Below, piece by piece: positions 12,391 to 24,732 of a DNA stretch of 64,000 nt. This stretch comes from Macropodus opercularis (lineage: Eukaryota; Chordata; Actinopteri; Anabantiformes; Osphronemidae). Under the pieces are notes generated by a model. The model was not told where the DNA came from. It ran no database searches and saw only the letters and a program-made list of their open reading frames with translations. Where the stretch lies: positions 8,821,501 to 8,885,500 of the forward strand of contig CM061090.1 in the NCBI GenBank assembly GCA_030770545.1, in the 5' to 3' direction. Within the stretch, counting starts at the first letter, position 1. Each line of letters starts with the position of its first letter. A program made the translations under genes and the position numbers.

Positions 12391-15300
12391 ATGTGGATGG
12401 ACACCGAAACAAAAGCGGAGGAGGAGGAGAGAAGGGGTCGCGGCAGCGTCGCTCGGCGTGTGCTGAACGGTCTGAAGTTGTGCACAGGAGACATGGAGCT
12501 CATGGACACACGCGTGCGGGGTAGGATTACCTCTACTTCTACAACGTTAGCTTGTCCTGTATAAAATGTAGCATCATGTGTCATTGATCTTATGTGACAA
12601 ATGCTAAATCTTTTGAAAAGGCGCAGCTCAAACCAAATGAAAGACATTCAACTTACTTTCTGTACTCTACTGTAAATGGTGTTGCAAATCAAATTAAATC
12701 ATCATTAAACAATCAAAATATCTTTTATTTGTTGAGATGAAGAACTAAACTAGTGTAACAGTCTAAGATACCGACTTTGTGTGTCCTAAGACAGATCTTA
12801 TGTGGTGCAGCTGGTGATTTGTGGCCTCAGAGGAGTGAGCAGGGTCATTCTAGCCAACAACCCGCTGAGTGGTGCTCTCATTATGGCTGCACTGTGCTGG
12901 GAGTCCAGCTGGCAGGCCCTGCTGGGAGCTATGGGAGTACTGGCCTCCACTTTAACCGCTGTTATCATGGGACAGGACAGGTGGACGGACAGGACACACA
13001 TTCATATTTACAAAAGCACTAACAACAAATCCTCAGAGCAGTATGTGCGTGTGTGTTTAGTGCTGATGTGTCGGGAGGTTGTCATGGATTTAACGGCATG
13101 TTGGTGTCTCTGTTGATGGGAGCGTTTAGCTCAGCTGGAGACTGGTACTGGTGACTGCTGCTGCCCGTCTGCTTGGGATCTGCCACATGGTGAGAAGCAG
13201 AACTATACACTGATATCATGCATCAGCTATGATGGTAACACCTAAACCCAGCTCTCAGCTCCTTCACATCCCTTTGAACTAATAACATAGAGTGAATAGG
13301 CTTCAATATAAAAGGTCTGCACATGCACTCATGGATGTCGTTTCCTCTCTCCAGTGTGTTTCTCTACAGTGGACTGTCCTCAGTGCTTGATCGCTGGGAC
13401 CTGCCTGCCTCTGTGTTTCCCTTCAACACCGTCATCATCCTCTACCTGCTCTGCACTGGCCCAGATAATCCCTATTTCCCTCACCACACAGCGATGCCAC
13501 CAGGGGCCCCGGAGCCCAATGGCACCAAACTCATTGCCATAGAGGTAAGTACGCACACAGAGCACTGTTTGAATGAAACTACTGTGAAAGTCAGATGATG
13601 AGTTTTAATCTGCTGTAATTAGACTCTGTCAGCACTTTTTAGTGGATGTGGTGGTAAACCTACCAAATTCAGATGTTTAGGTTTTAGGCATCATTACGTA
13701 CCACGTTCATCCACTTCTTAAAGTGAGACGTAAGCTTTGTACTGTGACCTTCTTATTTTTTTTATTGGGAACATGTTGCAAAGTATATCTTGAATTATAG
13801 AGCTGCCATGAAAGGCTAATCCAGCCTTATTCGTCAGCCTGGCAGCTGAGCAGAGACCTTCCCTTGAATGGGACTAACCAGTTAGAAACTAGTTCACTTT
13901 CCAAATCTAGCTCTAATTTTAACCCTCTCGTTGCTGCATCATCCAGTCTATCCTCAGTTGTTTCATGTGCTCTAACTACTAAATGATGGCTGCACACGGG
14001 TTTTTAATTTTGTTTATCAGCTCAGGGGCGAGGTTGACCTGTTAACATTTGCAATGCAGCCATGATGAGAACAACAGGTGGAGCTCCTTGGTAGACTCAA
14101 AGGAAAATAGTAGAAATGCAAAATGTGATGGTACAGGCATGCAAAAAGTCAAAAAGCACGGTGAGCTACAGCGAGTGTCCTTTACGTCGGCGTTGTTGCA
14201 GCCTGGTCTCCAGAGTGAACACGAAACTGATGGCAGCACAATATGCATAAGATCAGCAGCTATGACTCATCAGTTACTTAGCAACAGTCAGTGATGGAGT
14301 GATGCAAGGAAAGGAAATGATCATGTACTTAAACCTTTTTAATGAATACTTGTACTAATACACAGAGACTGAGGCTATTTCATACTAATACTGTGTGTAA
14401 TGCTTAGACTGTACATTTCTAAGCTATTGATCAGGTTTGATCAATATACCGTGCACACGATTTTATACCTTAAAAGATAATTTCCACCTCTAGTGAACTC
14501 ACATGAAAAGCATTTGCCTTGAACAGCTTTGCTCAAGCTTTGAGCAGCCTTTTCCAAGGCTCCCACCACCTGCTGCCGTCAGCTTTTGATCTCTGCCAGC
14601 CACCTGGTATTTCAGGACTGGAAGCGCCACTGAATTCTACTCACTGCGTTTTTGTTTTGAAACTGACAGAACGCATTATGAGAACTGAGTCGGGAAGTGT
14701 AATGTTTGTGTGTTGGCAATTTCCAGTTTGACATGTTCAAAGCTTCACAGGGACAAGAAGCAACATATAGCACTTTTTAAAACCGTGTAAAAAGGTGTGG
14801 ACAAACGCTCAGAAAGGTGTGTGTGGTGTGGGAGAAGTTGGACAGAGATGCATCAATTCTCCTGCACCTCAGAGACCTTCAGCATCGTGCAGCTCATTTC
14901 TGTGGTTTAAGGGCCACAAGTTTGCAGTTTAGTCTTGTCTCTTTAACAGATGCTGCGCACAGATGTTTAAGGTGAAAGGTCAGAGTCTCCACTGGTGATT
15001 TAGTCTCTCACTGCTTTGACAATCAGTAGAGACAAAATCAGGGTCATTGTGCAACTCAAGTGGATGGGAAACGTTGCTCCAGCTCTCTCCAGTTATGCCA
15101 AGAAATACTAACGTACATATTATATTTAAGACTGAAATACCTAGTAGACATGTCAGAGGAAAAGATCGTCACAGGATGCTGTTAAAAGGCTTCGTGTCCA
15201 GTGACGTCACACCTCACACTAAAGATTTACTTTTCTGAACCGGTAGCATGTCCACATCAGAAAGGTTCTAAATTAATGATTTTTTGCTTAAATCCCATAA

Positions 15301-18300
15301 ATGAATTCCTGTTCTCCTAATATAGTCTCTTTCCATTAAAATGCTGTCTGTTTTGATTTCCTAGACTCCCTCTTCTTTCCAATTCAGGAGATCTGAATCC
15401 ACTAAATCCTTCTTTTCATCTCTCTGCTACTCGTCTCCCCAGTCAGCTTCCATTTCTTAGTTCTGTTATGCAAATCTCCTTCCTCCTTCTATTACTGCTT
15501 TCCACCCCTGTGAAGACCCTGTTTTTTTAACTTTCTTTTCTTCTCTTCTCCTTCCACATAGTTCACATCACACTTTACAGCAAATTCGTCCTCAAGGACC
15601 CAGACATAGTCATTGATTTTTTTATTTTATTATAATCTCTGTGAACCAGTCTCATCCCATGACTCTCGTCTTTGTCCATCTTCCTCCTCCTTCTCCATTT
15701 CATTTCTTTTCATACAGATTTTCTTCTGTATTGCTCCTCTTCCCCTTTCCTCTTCCCCACTCCATTTCCTCCTCTCAGTTTTCCTCTGCTTCTCTCCAGA
15801 GAGGCCGATGACGTCGATCCTATTTATATTTCATGTTTTCAGCATCTACTCTGCTGAGAATGGAGCTTTGGCTGTGCCACAGTGACAGCATATTCAATCG
15901 TATTGCATTCAAGTACACACACAGAATACTTTGAGGATTTGTTGTTAGTGCTTTTGTAAATATGATTGTGTGTCCTGTCCGTCCACCTGTCCTGTCCCAT
16001 GACAACAGCGGTTAAAGTGGAGGCCAGTACTCCCATAGCTCCCAGCAGGGCCTGCCAGCTGGACTCCCAGCACAGTGCAGCCATAATGAGAGCACCACTC
16101 AGTGGGTTGTTGGCTAGAATGACCCTGCTCACTCCAAGAATTGTATGACGAGTAATGTAATTAAAGACGGTGGTAGATTTACTCATTACGTCGCCATGGA
16201 AACTCTTCGCTTGCAGCATATGTGTGCACAATAATGTGTGACCTGGGTCAGGAAACGATTTAGACTTTGAGAGCGAGACCCTGAGCAGATCCTACAGACT
16301 GTGTCATTGAAGTTTTGTAAGTGGTTCGCAGGGTTAGTGCTTCTAAAGACTTGACTGACTGCTACGTCCCTTGCCCCTCGCCCAGGTGATACGTGGCGTC
16401 CCTATTGGTGTGGGTCAGATCTTCGCCTGTGGAGCTCTGGGGCCCTCCCTCCTAATTCTGGGAGCTGTTCTGCTCTTCTCCCCCCTGCTGGCTGTGCATG
16501 CTCTGCTGGGATCAGCGGTTGGAACGCTGGCTGGTGAGTCTCCATCTGTGTGGGAGGAGTGGGGATGCATTTTTATTCAAACCAGAACAATTTCACATTA
16601 TCCAGGTGCACACTTTGATACAAATCACTGTAGTCTGGGTGTAAAGGAGCAGAGTATGTGTAAGCATTCAGTATCTGCTGTAATTATTTGTTGGAATGAG
16701 TCTTGGAGTAGAAGAGAAAAACTACGGACAAACGAATGGACGTGTAGTTTGTTGAAAAGGACCTACAGGGACACTACTAACCTACTAACTTTGAGCCACA
16801 CCCTTATTTTTATGAGTTTTCTAACACAGACAAAAACAAAGCTTTCTGTGGTGGATGCATGTCTTATTCAGCTGTGGGTGGAAAGATTGAACAAATCAGA
16901 GAGGAAGCTTCACAGAGAGTATGGTCAATATGGTCTGGCAGTTGTATTTGAATCTCTAAGCCTCGCAGGCCCTTAGCCTGTGGTTTATCTGCTCTTAGGC
17001 ATCAGGGTGCAGCACAGTGAGCCTGAAGTCATGGCAGATCCAGGACAAGGGGCCAATTTACACCTTTTCAAGGGGATGACACACATGGTGTGACATTGGT
17101 TCACATGTACCACAGCCTGCATGTCTTTGAAGTGTGGAAGATAACTACACTTCAAATAAACTGCAGGCTGTACCTCAAATGTTAAATCACAGTATGATTT
17201 AACAAGGTTACAAATCCCTGTGGCAACAAGTCAGAATCTCAGCAGCTTATATAAACATGCAAGTGCAGGACAGACACTCGCAGCCTGGAGGCTCTGAAAG
17301 ACAAACCTCAATTAGTCCGGGTGATGAGAACCACTGGCTGCTAAACAAACACACAAGCCTCTGGCTACATGGGACTTTTCCATCTGACTCACCCTGATTC
17401 TATTTGTAGAGACTGAGAGAGAATGAGAAATGATGGAAGTGTAAAGGAGACATCAGCCTCCTCCTTCCATCCGCTGCTGCAACTACGATACAGCTTCTCA
17501 AAATACTGACTAACGTGTGTGTGTGTGTGTCTGTCTGTGTGTAGTTATGAGTCATACTGTAAGAAACGGAGGGGGTGGGAGTAAACTCATACATTCACCC
17601 TTGAGTGAATTGTGGACAGACGCTAACAGTGTACACGCACAAATTCACACACTCTGTACAATAAAAACTGTGTGACAAGGAAGTAATCAAAGAGATGCGA
17701 CTGTAGTGAGACCGTGTCTAGGCAACCAAGCAGAGAGGAAACCGTGGGCTGAAGAACTGCAGCACAATACCAAATACTTCTGTTGTGTGCATTCATTGTG
17801 TCCTTCATCCTTCCTTCTGTCTCTTCTTGTGCCTTCCTTTGAGTTTACTCAGTGCATGTTCTCAGCACAAAGGGATTTGCACCCTAAACTGATCTTGGGA
17901 AAGGTAGCCATGGTTCTGTACGGTGACTGTACTGTACGGGGACACTTTAGTGATAGGAAATGTAATATGTAAAAGTATTTATGGAACAAATACAATTATC
18001 ACAGAGACATAGAGGGTCCAAGCAGCAGTTATTGTTCTGTTACTGGTGAATGCACTAACCCACACTTAAAAGCAAATAAAGTCACGGCACACAATTGGTG
18101 TCTCACAACATGCCATCTTTTAAGGCAAAGCTGGGGGGAAAGGAGAGCACTTTGCAGAGCCTGAAATAGGACATGATTGAAGCTAATAGAGATGGAGGGA
18201 GCGAGTTAGCAGGAAGCACAAACCGAACAACAGTCAAAAAGAGGAAAGCACCAAAAGTAACACTTCACCTAAGTGCTTCCAAGCCCCGTCTTCCCTTTTG

Positions 18301-21300
18301 TCTCCTGCATCCTGCCTCTACTCCTTTTTTTCCCCCCGAGTTGTCTTTGCCTCCTTTATTCCTGTCGTCATTCTTTTCACTTTGCACCGTTTATATCAGT
18401 AGTGTGTACAAAATGACAAAATGGTGAATTCAGGAAAGAGACTGTGTGCAACCACAACTGTCATTGTTGACTTCTTAACTTATTTTTAACATCCTTCATT
18501 CATTTGTCTTCTAAAGTTTTTATTTCACTTAAGCCAGAGTTTCTGAGATGTATGGCTCCCTAACACCAAGCAGGAGCGATCCACGAGTAATCGACTGCAT
18601 CACCTCAGACACAGCAGCATTGGGTCAGATCGAGGGAGGGAGGAGACGCGAAGTTCCTCTGTGGCAGGCAGGCTGCGAGGCCATATTTAGAGCTGTCACT
18701 CAAAGCGCTGTGGTGTAAATTATTCCCATAAGGGGTTTCCAGACCAGCAGATCAAGGGCTGTAAGTAGGCCACAGGCAGACAATACCTGCCGTAATGCTT
18801 GAACTCAGGATCAGAACCTGAGGGTGGGAGATAGTGAGGCTTCTGCCACAATTACCTGCTGTCCAAATATATTATAATGCAAAACATTATATTTGCAAAG
18901 CAAGACAAATTTCCCCCAGGAGATTAATTAAAGTAATATATAATATCTGTAATCTAATATAGAGATATGATAACAAGCAAACCGAGGCGTAGTTAAGATA
19001 TTTTAATGCTGCATAGATAAGAAGTCACATGCTGCTGATATCTGGGCCGCGTTAACAAACGAGCCCACATATTGAGCGATCTGTTCAGCTGCATCCACAA
19101 ACAGACTTCCCCTCCCATCTTTCAAAGCACAACGAGATGGATGCACCCGCTGCAGGAAACGCAAAGGCCCTAATGCAAAGTTAAACATTACCTGTCAGAG
19201 CCAGAAAACACAGGATCATGTGCACTTCACTTCAGCTGCTCATTCCAACCTACTGCACTGTCCTCTGCTAAGGCTGCAGCCAGTCAGAGAGGGGAGGAGA
19301 TTAGTTTTAATATGATGGGAGCTCTCTGACTCATTATATTAGTATAGACCACATCATGCTGAGAGTGACTCACACACACACACACACGCAGTGGACAAAG
19401 TGTAACGGCTTGAATATCCTCTGGGGTCTCCCTCCCACAGAACCATTGCTCAGTAATGACACCCTTGTGCTAGTAGAAAAGAAAAAGGACAAAAGGGTTT
19501 AGATGAAGGATGCGAGGAAAGGAGGAAAGGAAGTAGGAAGCAGTGGGAACAAACAACAGGATGACTGAGAGGATAATGGAGCGTGGAATGAAGAAGAGAG
19601 CAATTGAGAGCAGACGGAGCCAGAGGAGTGGATGGCAGAGCAGCCCAGCACACACAGAGAGAGGAGGCAGTGCTGGGCGTGGTCCGTCTGCTTCAGGACC
19701 AGACTGCTGAACTGCAGCCCACAGTGTCTGGTAATAAGGAAATCAATCACAGCAGAGCCTTCAGGGTCCTTTATCTACACACGAGTTTCACAGTGCACAG
19801 TCTATAAATGTGCTGCTGCCGATGAATTGTTTGGGGATCCTTGCAGCACTAAGACAGCGGAGACGCAGGGCGGAGCAGCCGCAGTAGCTGCCACACTGAA
19901 AGGAATCTGACCCCAAGTACTTGCAGTGATGTGCACGCAAGGAAGTGTCAGACAGGAGCACGTTCAGCTCTCTGCATGTGTCTAAATAACCCATAGCTAG
20001 ATGGGGTCACAGGGTCATTCTTATGCGCGACGTCTTTTTTATGATGTGCCTCAAGCTCATGTAGGTAGAAATGCAGATTTGCTGCTGGAGAGAGCATGGT
20101 TCCACACAGATGCGAGGTAAGAGTGATTAAGCTGGATGAACGTCAGTGAGCTTCTACAGCTGAGCAGTGGTATCCTTGACCAGACGGCCTGGGAAGCTGG
20201 TGCTTTGACCAAATGGTTCGTTTTGTTTTCTCCACTAAGAGCAGCAGAGTGTACTACTTTAATTTTGAAATGTTAAATGAAGCTGGCCTTTGCAGTGGCG
20301 CTGACCTAGCCCTGCTCTTTCTGATGTTACTGTGACTCTATTGTTCTTCTATGTCACATGACTGCTGCTGCTGAAGGTCAGCAGGGAAAAGGTTAATGCA
20401 TCGGGCCTCGCTGAACTGTATCTGGATCAGCGTGCCCTGAGTGCAGCTTGGAGCTCCAGCACTACACTGTGCAGTTTGAGTCGCGTGGACATGACTCAGA
20501 GGTGAGGTATTGACCTGGTTGGCGTTCATCCACCTCCTGAATCGATGCCACCACTCTGAGATTGGATTTTGGAAAATGAATACTGATATTAAGGCTTGTG
20601 GTGTTATGAGAGGTTTGTGTTTGTTATTTTTTTAGATAATGATGACTACGACTAAAGGAGGAACAGCTTGACGGCTAAGTGACTCTTTAGTGGTTCATAT
20701 CATACCCAAGTCCTCGTCTCTTATCTTTCATGGCGTCTTAAAAATGATTAGGCCCAACTGGTCAGAGAAGAGAAGCAGAATCATTATCAGCACTTCCGTT
20801 GGCTCAGCTCTAGATTATATCGTCTCGTGATTTGTAGTCGTTTTACAGCTTGTCCACTTCAAACTGGATAAATCTTAAGTTTTATCTAGTGGACAAGACA
20901 AGTGGTTTCCTTAGTGTTGCATCATTACGCGTGTGTGTGTGCAAATGAAGCTTGGAGCATGTGTGCATATGTTCTTTGTATGTGTAACTCAGACAGTGGA
21001 AAAATCCATTTGCTTAGAAGGTCTCATGCAAATTAGAAATGGTACTCAAGCCATGTGTGTGCAGTACCACCACAAGGCCAATCCTGGTACTGCAAATCCC
21101 AAGCTCAGAGTGTGTGTGTGTGTGCGTGTGTGTTTGCAGGTTTGTCCATGGCTGTGAACCATAACTTCCTGTACTCGGGTCTGTCTGGGTTTAATGGAGC
21201 TCTGGGCTGCATGGCTGTTGGAGGACTCTTCTTCACCTTCAGCTGGAGGATCCACCTCTTGGCTATTGCCAACGGTGAAACAAAAACCCACTCAAAACAC

Positions 21301-22909
21301 ACAAACGACTGCCTTCCACTGTGCCACATAACACCAGTGTTTATGATCTAACACAAATATAAAATCACTGTATCATTCATCTCTCTGTAAAGCATTTAGT
21401 TGGTTTTACCCCTTTAATAATGTATAGTTTAGTTTTGGAAGAACATTATAACAGAAATGTATTTTTTATTACTCTTGTCATTGCTGCACTTCGCCAGTGG
21501 GGGGCGACATCAAATAGGCTCTGTCCGTGGTTCTGAAACACACACATCCACCTGACTGTTGCGAGCAGTTTGCACTTAAAACTAATTATTTCTACAAATT
21601 GTCTTTGCTGTATTTTTCACTTTTTAGAGTTTGTTACACAAATCTGGACTAGATTTATACTGTAGTCCGTCAAATTCAGTATTGTTTAAAATGCATAATT
21701 CGTTGAGCATTTGTTTGCTATAAGTAACTCAATCATAACTATTGATCTCTTGACGTGTCTGTCATTTTGTGTAGTTGTTTACATGGAAACAAACCTGCGC
21801 GTGGACAGGCAACATGCATATAAGGGTACTGCAGAAATGTTCAGTGCATCAGTTTGTCAGTTTGAGTCACTTCCTGGTCCAGTGGTTCCCTTAGAAACGT
21901 ATCAACTCATTACCTTGTGAATGAATCACATGCTGATTCGTGCCTTTTCAAGCAGGAAATGCTTTTTATATATATAAATTGTGAGGTATGTGGACACAAC
22001 TTCAGCTTTGCTTCTAAAAATAACCAGTATGCAAATGTGACATTTAGCTCTTTCAGGCTGCTGCTTTTACTGAGCAGCCTTCGTTATACAGTATTTCTAT
22101 GTTTATCTGTTACATTCTTTTATTTTTCTGTGCTGAATGGCAATAACTAAATCAGAGTTTAATAATTGATCTATTTCATGTGCAGTGTTTCATTCATGAG
22201 TACATGAAAACTGACAAAATTGCACACATACATTTACACAACATCTGAAATTGCAGACATCAGCGCTGAGATGTTTGGCATCTGTTCACATTAGGTAAAT
22301 TGAGCTTGATTGCAGCTGTCAGGGTTCCTGCTATGTGGACTGATTGCAGTCGGCGTATGTGTGAGGACACATTTAGCTAAACCTCTCTTCTCCCTGCAGC
22401 CTTTCTGTCTGCATATGCTGACATCGCTCTGGGGAACCTGTTGGGAACTGTAAGTACACTCGCTTTAACCCATGTGCGCATGAACACTGACAAAGCCTTC
22501 AGCATTTACTTGTGGGCCACTCATTGGCTTGTTGGCATCCCAGCACTGGCCCAGAGAACAGAAATATTATGCTATCTGCCAAGACCCCCATGGGCTGCTG
22601 GTAGGAAAAAAAAAACGGGGCTCAGTATTAATATACAACAGACCGAAAACTATTTATTTGTTTCTCTTCTTCAATTATTAGAACATATAAGCGTCATTAA
22701 ACTAAATTCTACGTGTACGCTGTGTCTTACTCCAGGTGGGTCTCCCAGCATCCAGCTGGGCAGCTACTCTTACCAGCACACTGATGCTGCTGCTGACTGG
22801 CAGCTTAGCAGCCTATCGTATCCCTACTGGTCAGGTCATGGCCCCAGAGCACAACCTGCGTTCTCGCAGCCACTGGGAAGCTGGGAATGTAACTGCAACT
22901 GACACATAG
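12391..22909 (+). CDS. slc14a2-like: Urea transporter (SLC14 family), eight exons, in-frame TGA
   Basis: This is a membrane channel for passive urea movement, by family. Coding exons placed by splice sites and frame: 12391-12520, 12791-12980, 13061-13189, 13355-13544, 16386-16533, 21140-21274, 22400-22449, 22736-22909. Phases agree at every junction and give 381 sense-length codons plus TAG, close to the roughly 390 aa of vertebrate UT-B. Landmarks are TGDM near residue 36 (family) read here as TGDMEL, LRGVSRVILANNPLSG (pore repeat 1), GFNGMLVSLLMG, WDLPASVFPFN, IPIGVGQ-type VPIGVGQIFACG, GFNGALGCMAVGGLF and VGLPASSW. Oddities: codon 138 (13152-13154) is TGA where relatives have the second Trp of WW; the LPxxTxPF signature reads LPASVFPF in repeat 1 and LPASSWAA in repeat 2. 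The start is the first ATG in the open frame of exon 1. As written the product would stop at 137 residues. It could be a pseudogene, a null allele, a sequencing error or a recoded gene. Family is clear; paralog identity is not. Confidence 0.9.
13152..13154 (+). other. In-frame TGA at conserved Trp in transporter exon 3
   Basis: Exon 3 (13061-13189) joins exon 2 in phase, and the frame reads GDWYW, then TGA, then LLLPVC. The human UT-B segment, from memory, is GDYFWWLLLPVC, so the TGA sits exactly on a Trp codon (TGG to TGA). The following bases are CTG. The frame remains open after it through all five later exons. Confidence 0.85.
15920..16135 (-). repeat. Inverted copy of transporter exon 2 and part of intron 2
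   Basis: The reverse strand here matches 12832-13046 almost base for base. It carries most of exon 2, its donor site and the start of intron 2. I noticed only a few substitutions in the exon part, including a Val for Ile codon near MGQDR. The exon 2 acceptor is not included: similarity stops within GGAGTGAGC. It lies in intron 4 of the same gene, in opposite orientation, so it cannot be used as an exon of the plus-strand transcript. Confidence 0.9.
17519..17531. repeat. Short GT repeat
   Basis: This is a small GT run inside transporter intron 5. The rest of that 4.6-kb intron (16534-21139) shows nothing else that I can assign apart from a short CA repeat near 19372-19387. Confidence 0.7.
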
Positions 22910-23243
22910 CCCCAGATCATACACACGTATGTGTGGAAAAGAGCCTCACTGCTGGAACATATTACGTCTATGTCAGAACTACGCCAGAAAATGCGATAAC
23001 TTGCAGATGCTTGTGAATTAGTGTTTAACATGAACACTATACTTTTGACTGTCCAGCCACCAGAATTTATGTTCTTTATTATCAGTTTATGCATCAGTAC
23101 AACTTTTTAAAGTTATATTTTAAGGTTTATCTGAACCAATAATGTAATTGCACCTGTCAATGACTCATTTGTCACCGGTTTCTTTGGTTTTACTTTTGCT
23201 TATTATGAATGTATGTATGTATAACACCTTGGATTTATGGGAG

Positions 23244-23249
23244 AATAAA
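23244..23249 (+). terminator. Poly-A signal of the urea transporter
   Basis: A canonical AATAAA lies about 335 bp downstream of the transporter stop codon, in the expected orientation. It is the first good match after the stop. Cleavage would be expected shortly afterwards. Confidence 0.6.
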
Positions 23250-23289
23250 AGATCCCAAACTGTAGCTGAAGCCTCAATGTACATTTTAC

Positions 23290-23303
23290 CCACAAGGTGG
23301 CAG
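23290..23303 (+). promoter_or_regulatory. Candidate CTCF site
   Basis: The 14 bases CCACAAGGTGGCAG match the vertebrate CTCF core consensus in forward orientation. The site lies just past the transporter poly-A signal, in the gap before the converging OGA gene. Occupancy is inferred from the motif only. Confidence 0.35.
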
Positions 23304-24173
23304 TAAGTGGTTAGTGAAGGCTGATTTTAAACGACCATGAATTCAAGTTATCAAATATGCTTCATAATCTGTTATAACTGAATGTGCTTTTGGATTCGAT
23401 TTCTCAGTTTGTCTGTCCCACCCACCAAAAACAAACAGCCAGCTTAAAGGGAAAGAAAACATCTTTTAATTAGCATGAAATCAGTTCATTAAATCATTTT
23501 CTTTTATAAATGACACTTTTATCAATAAAACATAAAAACACAGACTGAAATTTTAAGGAATTATTTTAACCCCTTTATTATCCTGCATAGACGTACTGCA
23601 CTACATAGCACTTCACTTGAATTCAGTGTAAAAAGAAAATGTACACGTACCTCAATGCAGGCAAAAGTGACTTAACTAATACACAGACAGTTACGTGTTT
23701 CTGAAATGGAGGGAATGCAGTTTAAAGTACTAATCCTAATAATACCTCACAGTTGTTTATTAGACTGGGTGACTAATAAACCTTTCATTACTTACTACTT
23801 GTAATTATTTTAAGTGGTATTGCAGCAACACTGTTCAAACTATCTTTTCTTAGTTTTTACTTTAGAAGTGACAACCCTTATATGTTATGTAAACATGTTT
23901 TTACATCATGCATTTCTCTCTCGTGGGTTTGGTCTACGTACATCATGAAGTGTTCACAGACGGTGGAGGCGACAGCAGTAACCAGGAGAAATGTACAAAA
24001 GTGCCGTTCAGTCTGTGATTATCAAGCATAATAATAAAAGAAAAATCTAAATTAAATATAAATACAAACAGTAATCGTGTTTTAAGCCAAATTACAAAAA
24101 ACAGGACATTCGTAGATTTACTGAACCTCCTTTCAGTCAAAGATATGATCATGAGAGATGTTGTGCTTCTTTT

Positions 24174-24176
<3 letters not shown>

Positions 24177-24254
<78 letters not shown>
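24177..24254. repeat. GT microsatellite, about 39 units
   Basis: This is an uninterrupted GT run of 78 bases, likely polymorphic in length. It can adopt Z-DNA in principle. It lies between the two convergent genes. Confidence 0.95.
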
Positions 24255-24256
<2 letters not shown>

Positions 24257-24462
24257 TCTTTTAGAATAAAGGCAGAATGACACAGCTGTGACACACGTGC
24301 TCTTCATACTGACGTTGACAGTATCAGGCAACAGTGTAAAGGATGAGGGAGAGGTATTTCGTATTACAGTATGTCTAAATGAACCAAGTGTAAACTTTAG
24401 CTGTGTGTGTTCACTTTCTCTCCCGGCACTTGGTTGTTTTCACGCACAGGAATCAGTTGACA

Positions 24463-24732
24463 ACGGGGCAAAAAGTATTTAGTTAGCCACCGATTGTGAA
24501 GTTCTCCCGCTTAAAAAAGTTTGTAGGTGATCAAATATTTGTTGTTACGTATAAATAAATTAATTTATAAATAAATAATTAAATCCTACAATGTGATTTC
24601 CTGGATTTTTCCACATTTTGTCTCTCACAGTTGAAGTGTACCTATGATGAAAATTACAGACCTCTGCGCAAGTTCTCCCGCTTAACATGATGACAATCGG
24701 TGGCTGACTAAATACTTTTTCGCCCCATTTGT
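24463..24732. mobile_element. MITE with imperfect terminal inverted repeats
   Basis: The left end (ACGGGGCAAAAAGTATTTAG then TTAGCCACCGATTGT) is mirrored at the right end (ACAATCGGTGGCTGACTAAA then TACTTTTTCGCCCCATTTGT). This pair of ends is a common non-autonomous DNA transposon in fish genomes, as I remember it. The interior holds no transposase. A stretch reading AGTTCTCCCGCTTA occurs in the same orientation near both ends, where inverted orientation would be expected, which suggests a small internal inversion near the right end. Confidence 0.75.

Noticed and set aside
15839..16231. 130-codon minus-strand open frame as a separate gene
   Set aside because: Its recognisable part is the inverted copy of transporter exon 2; the rest has no similarity and no promoter or splice context.
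16534..16976. Open frame continuing past transporter exon 5
   Set aside because: Homology to the SLC14 family ends exactly at the GTGAGT donor at 16534.
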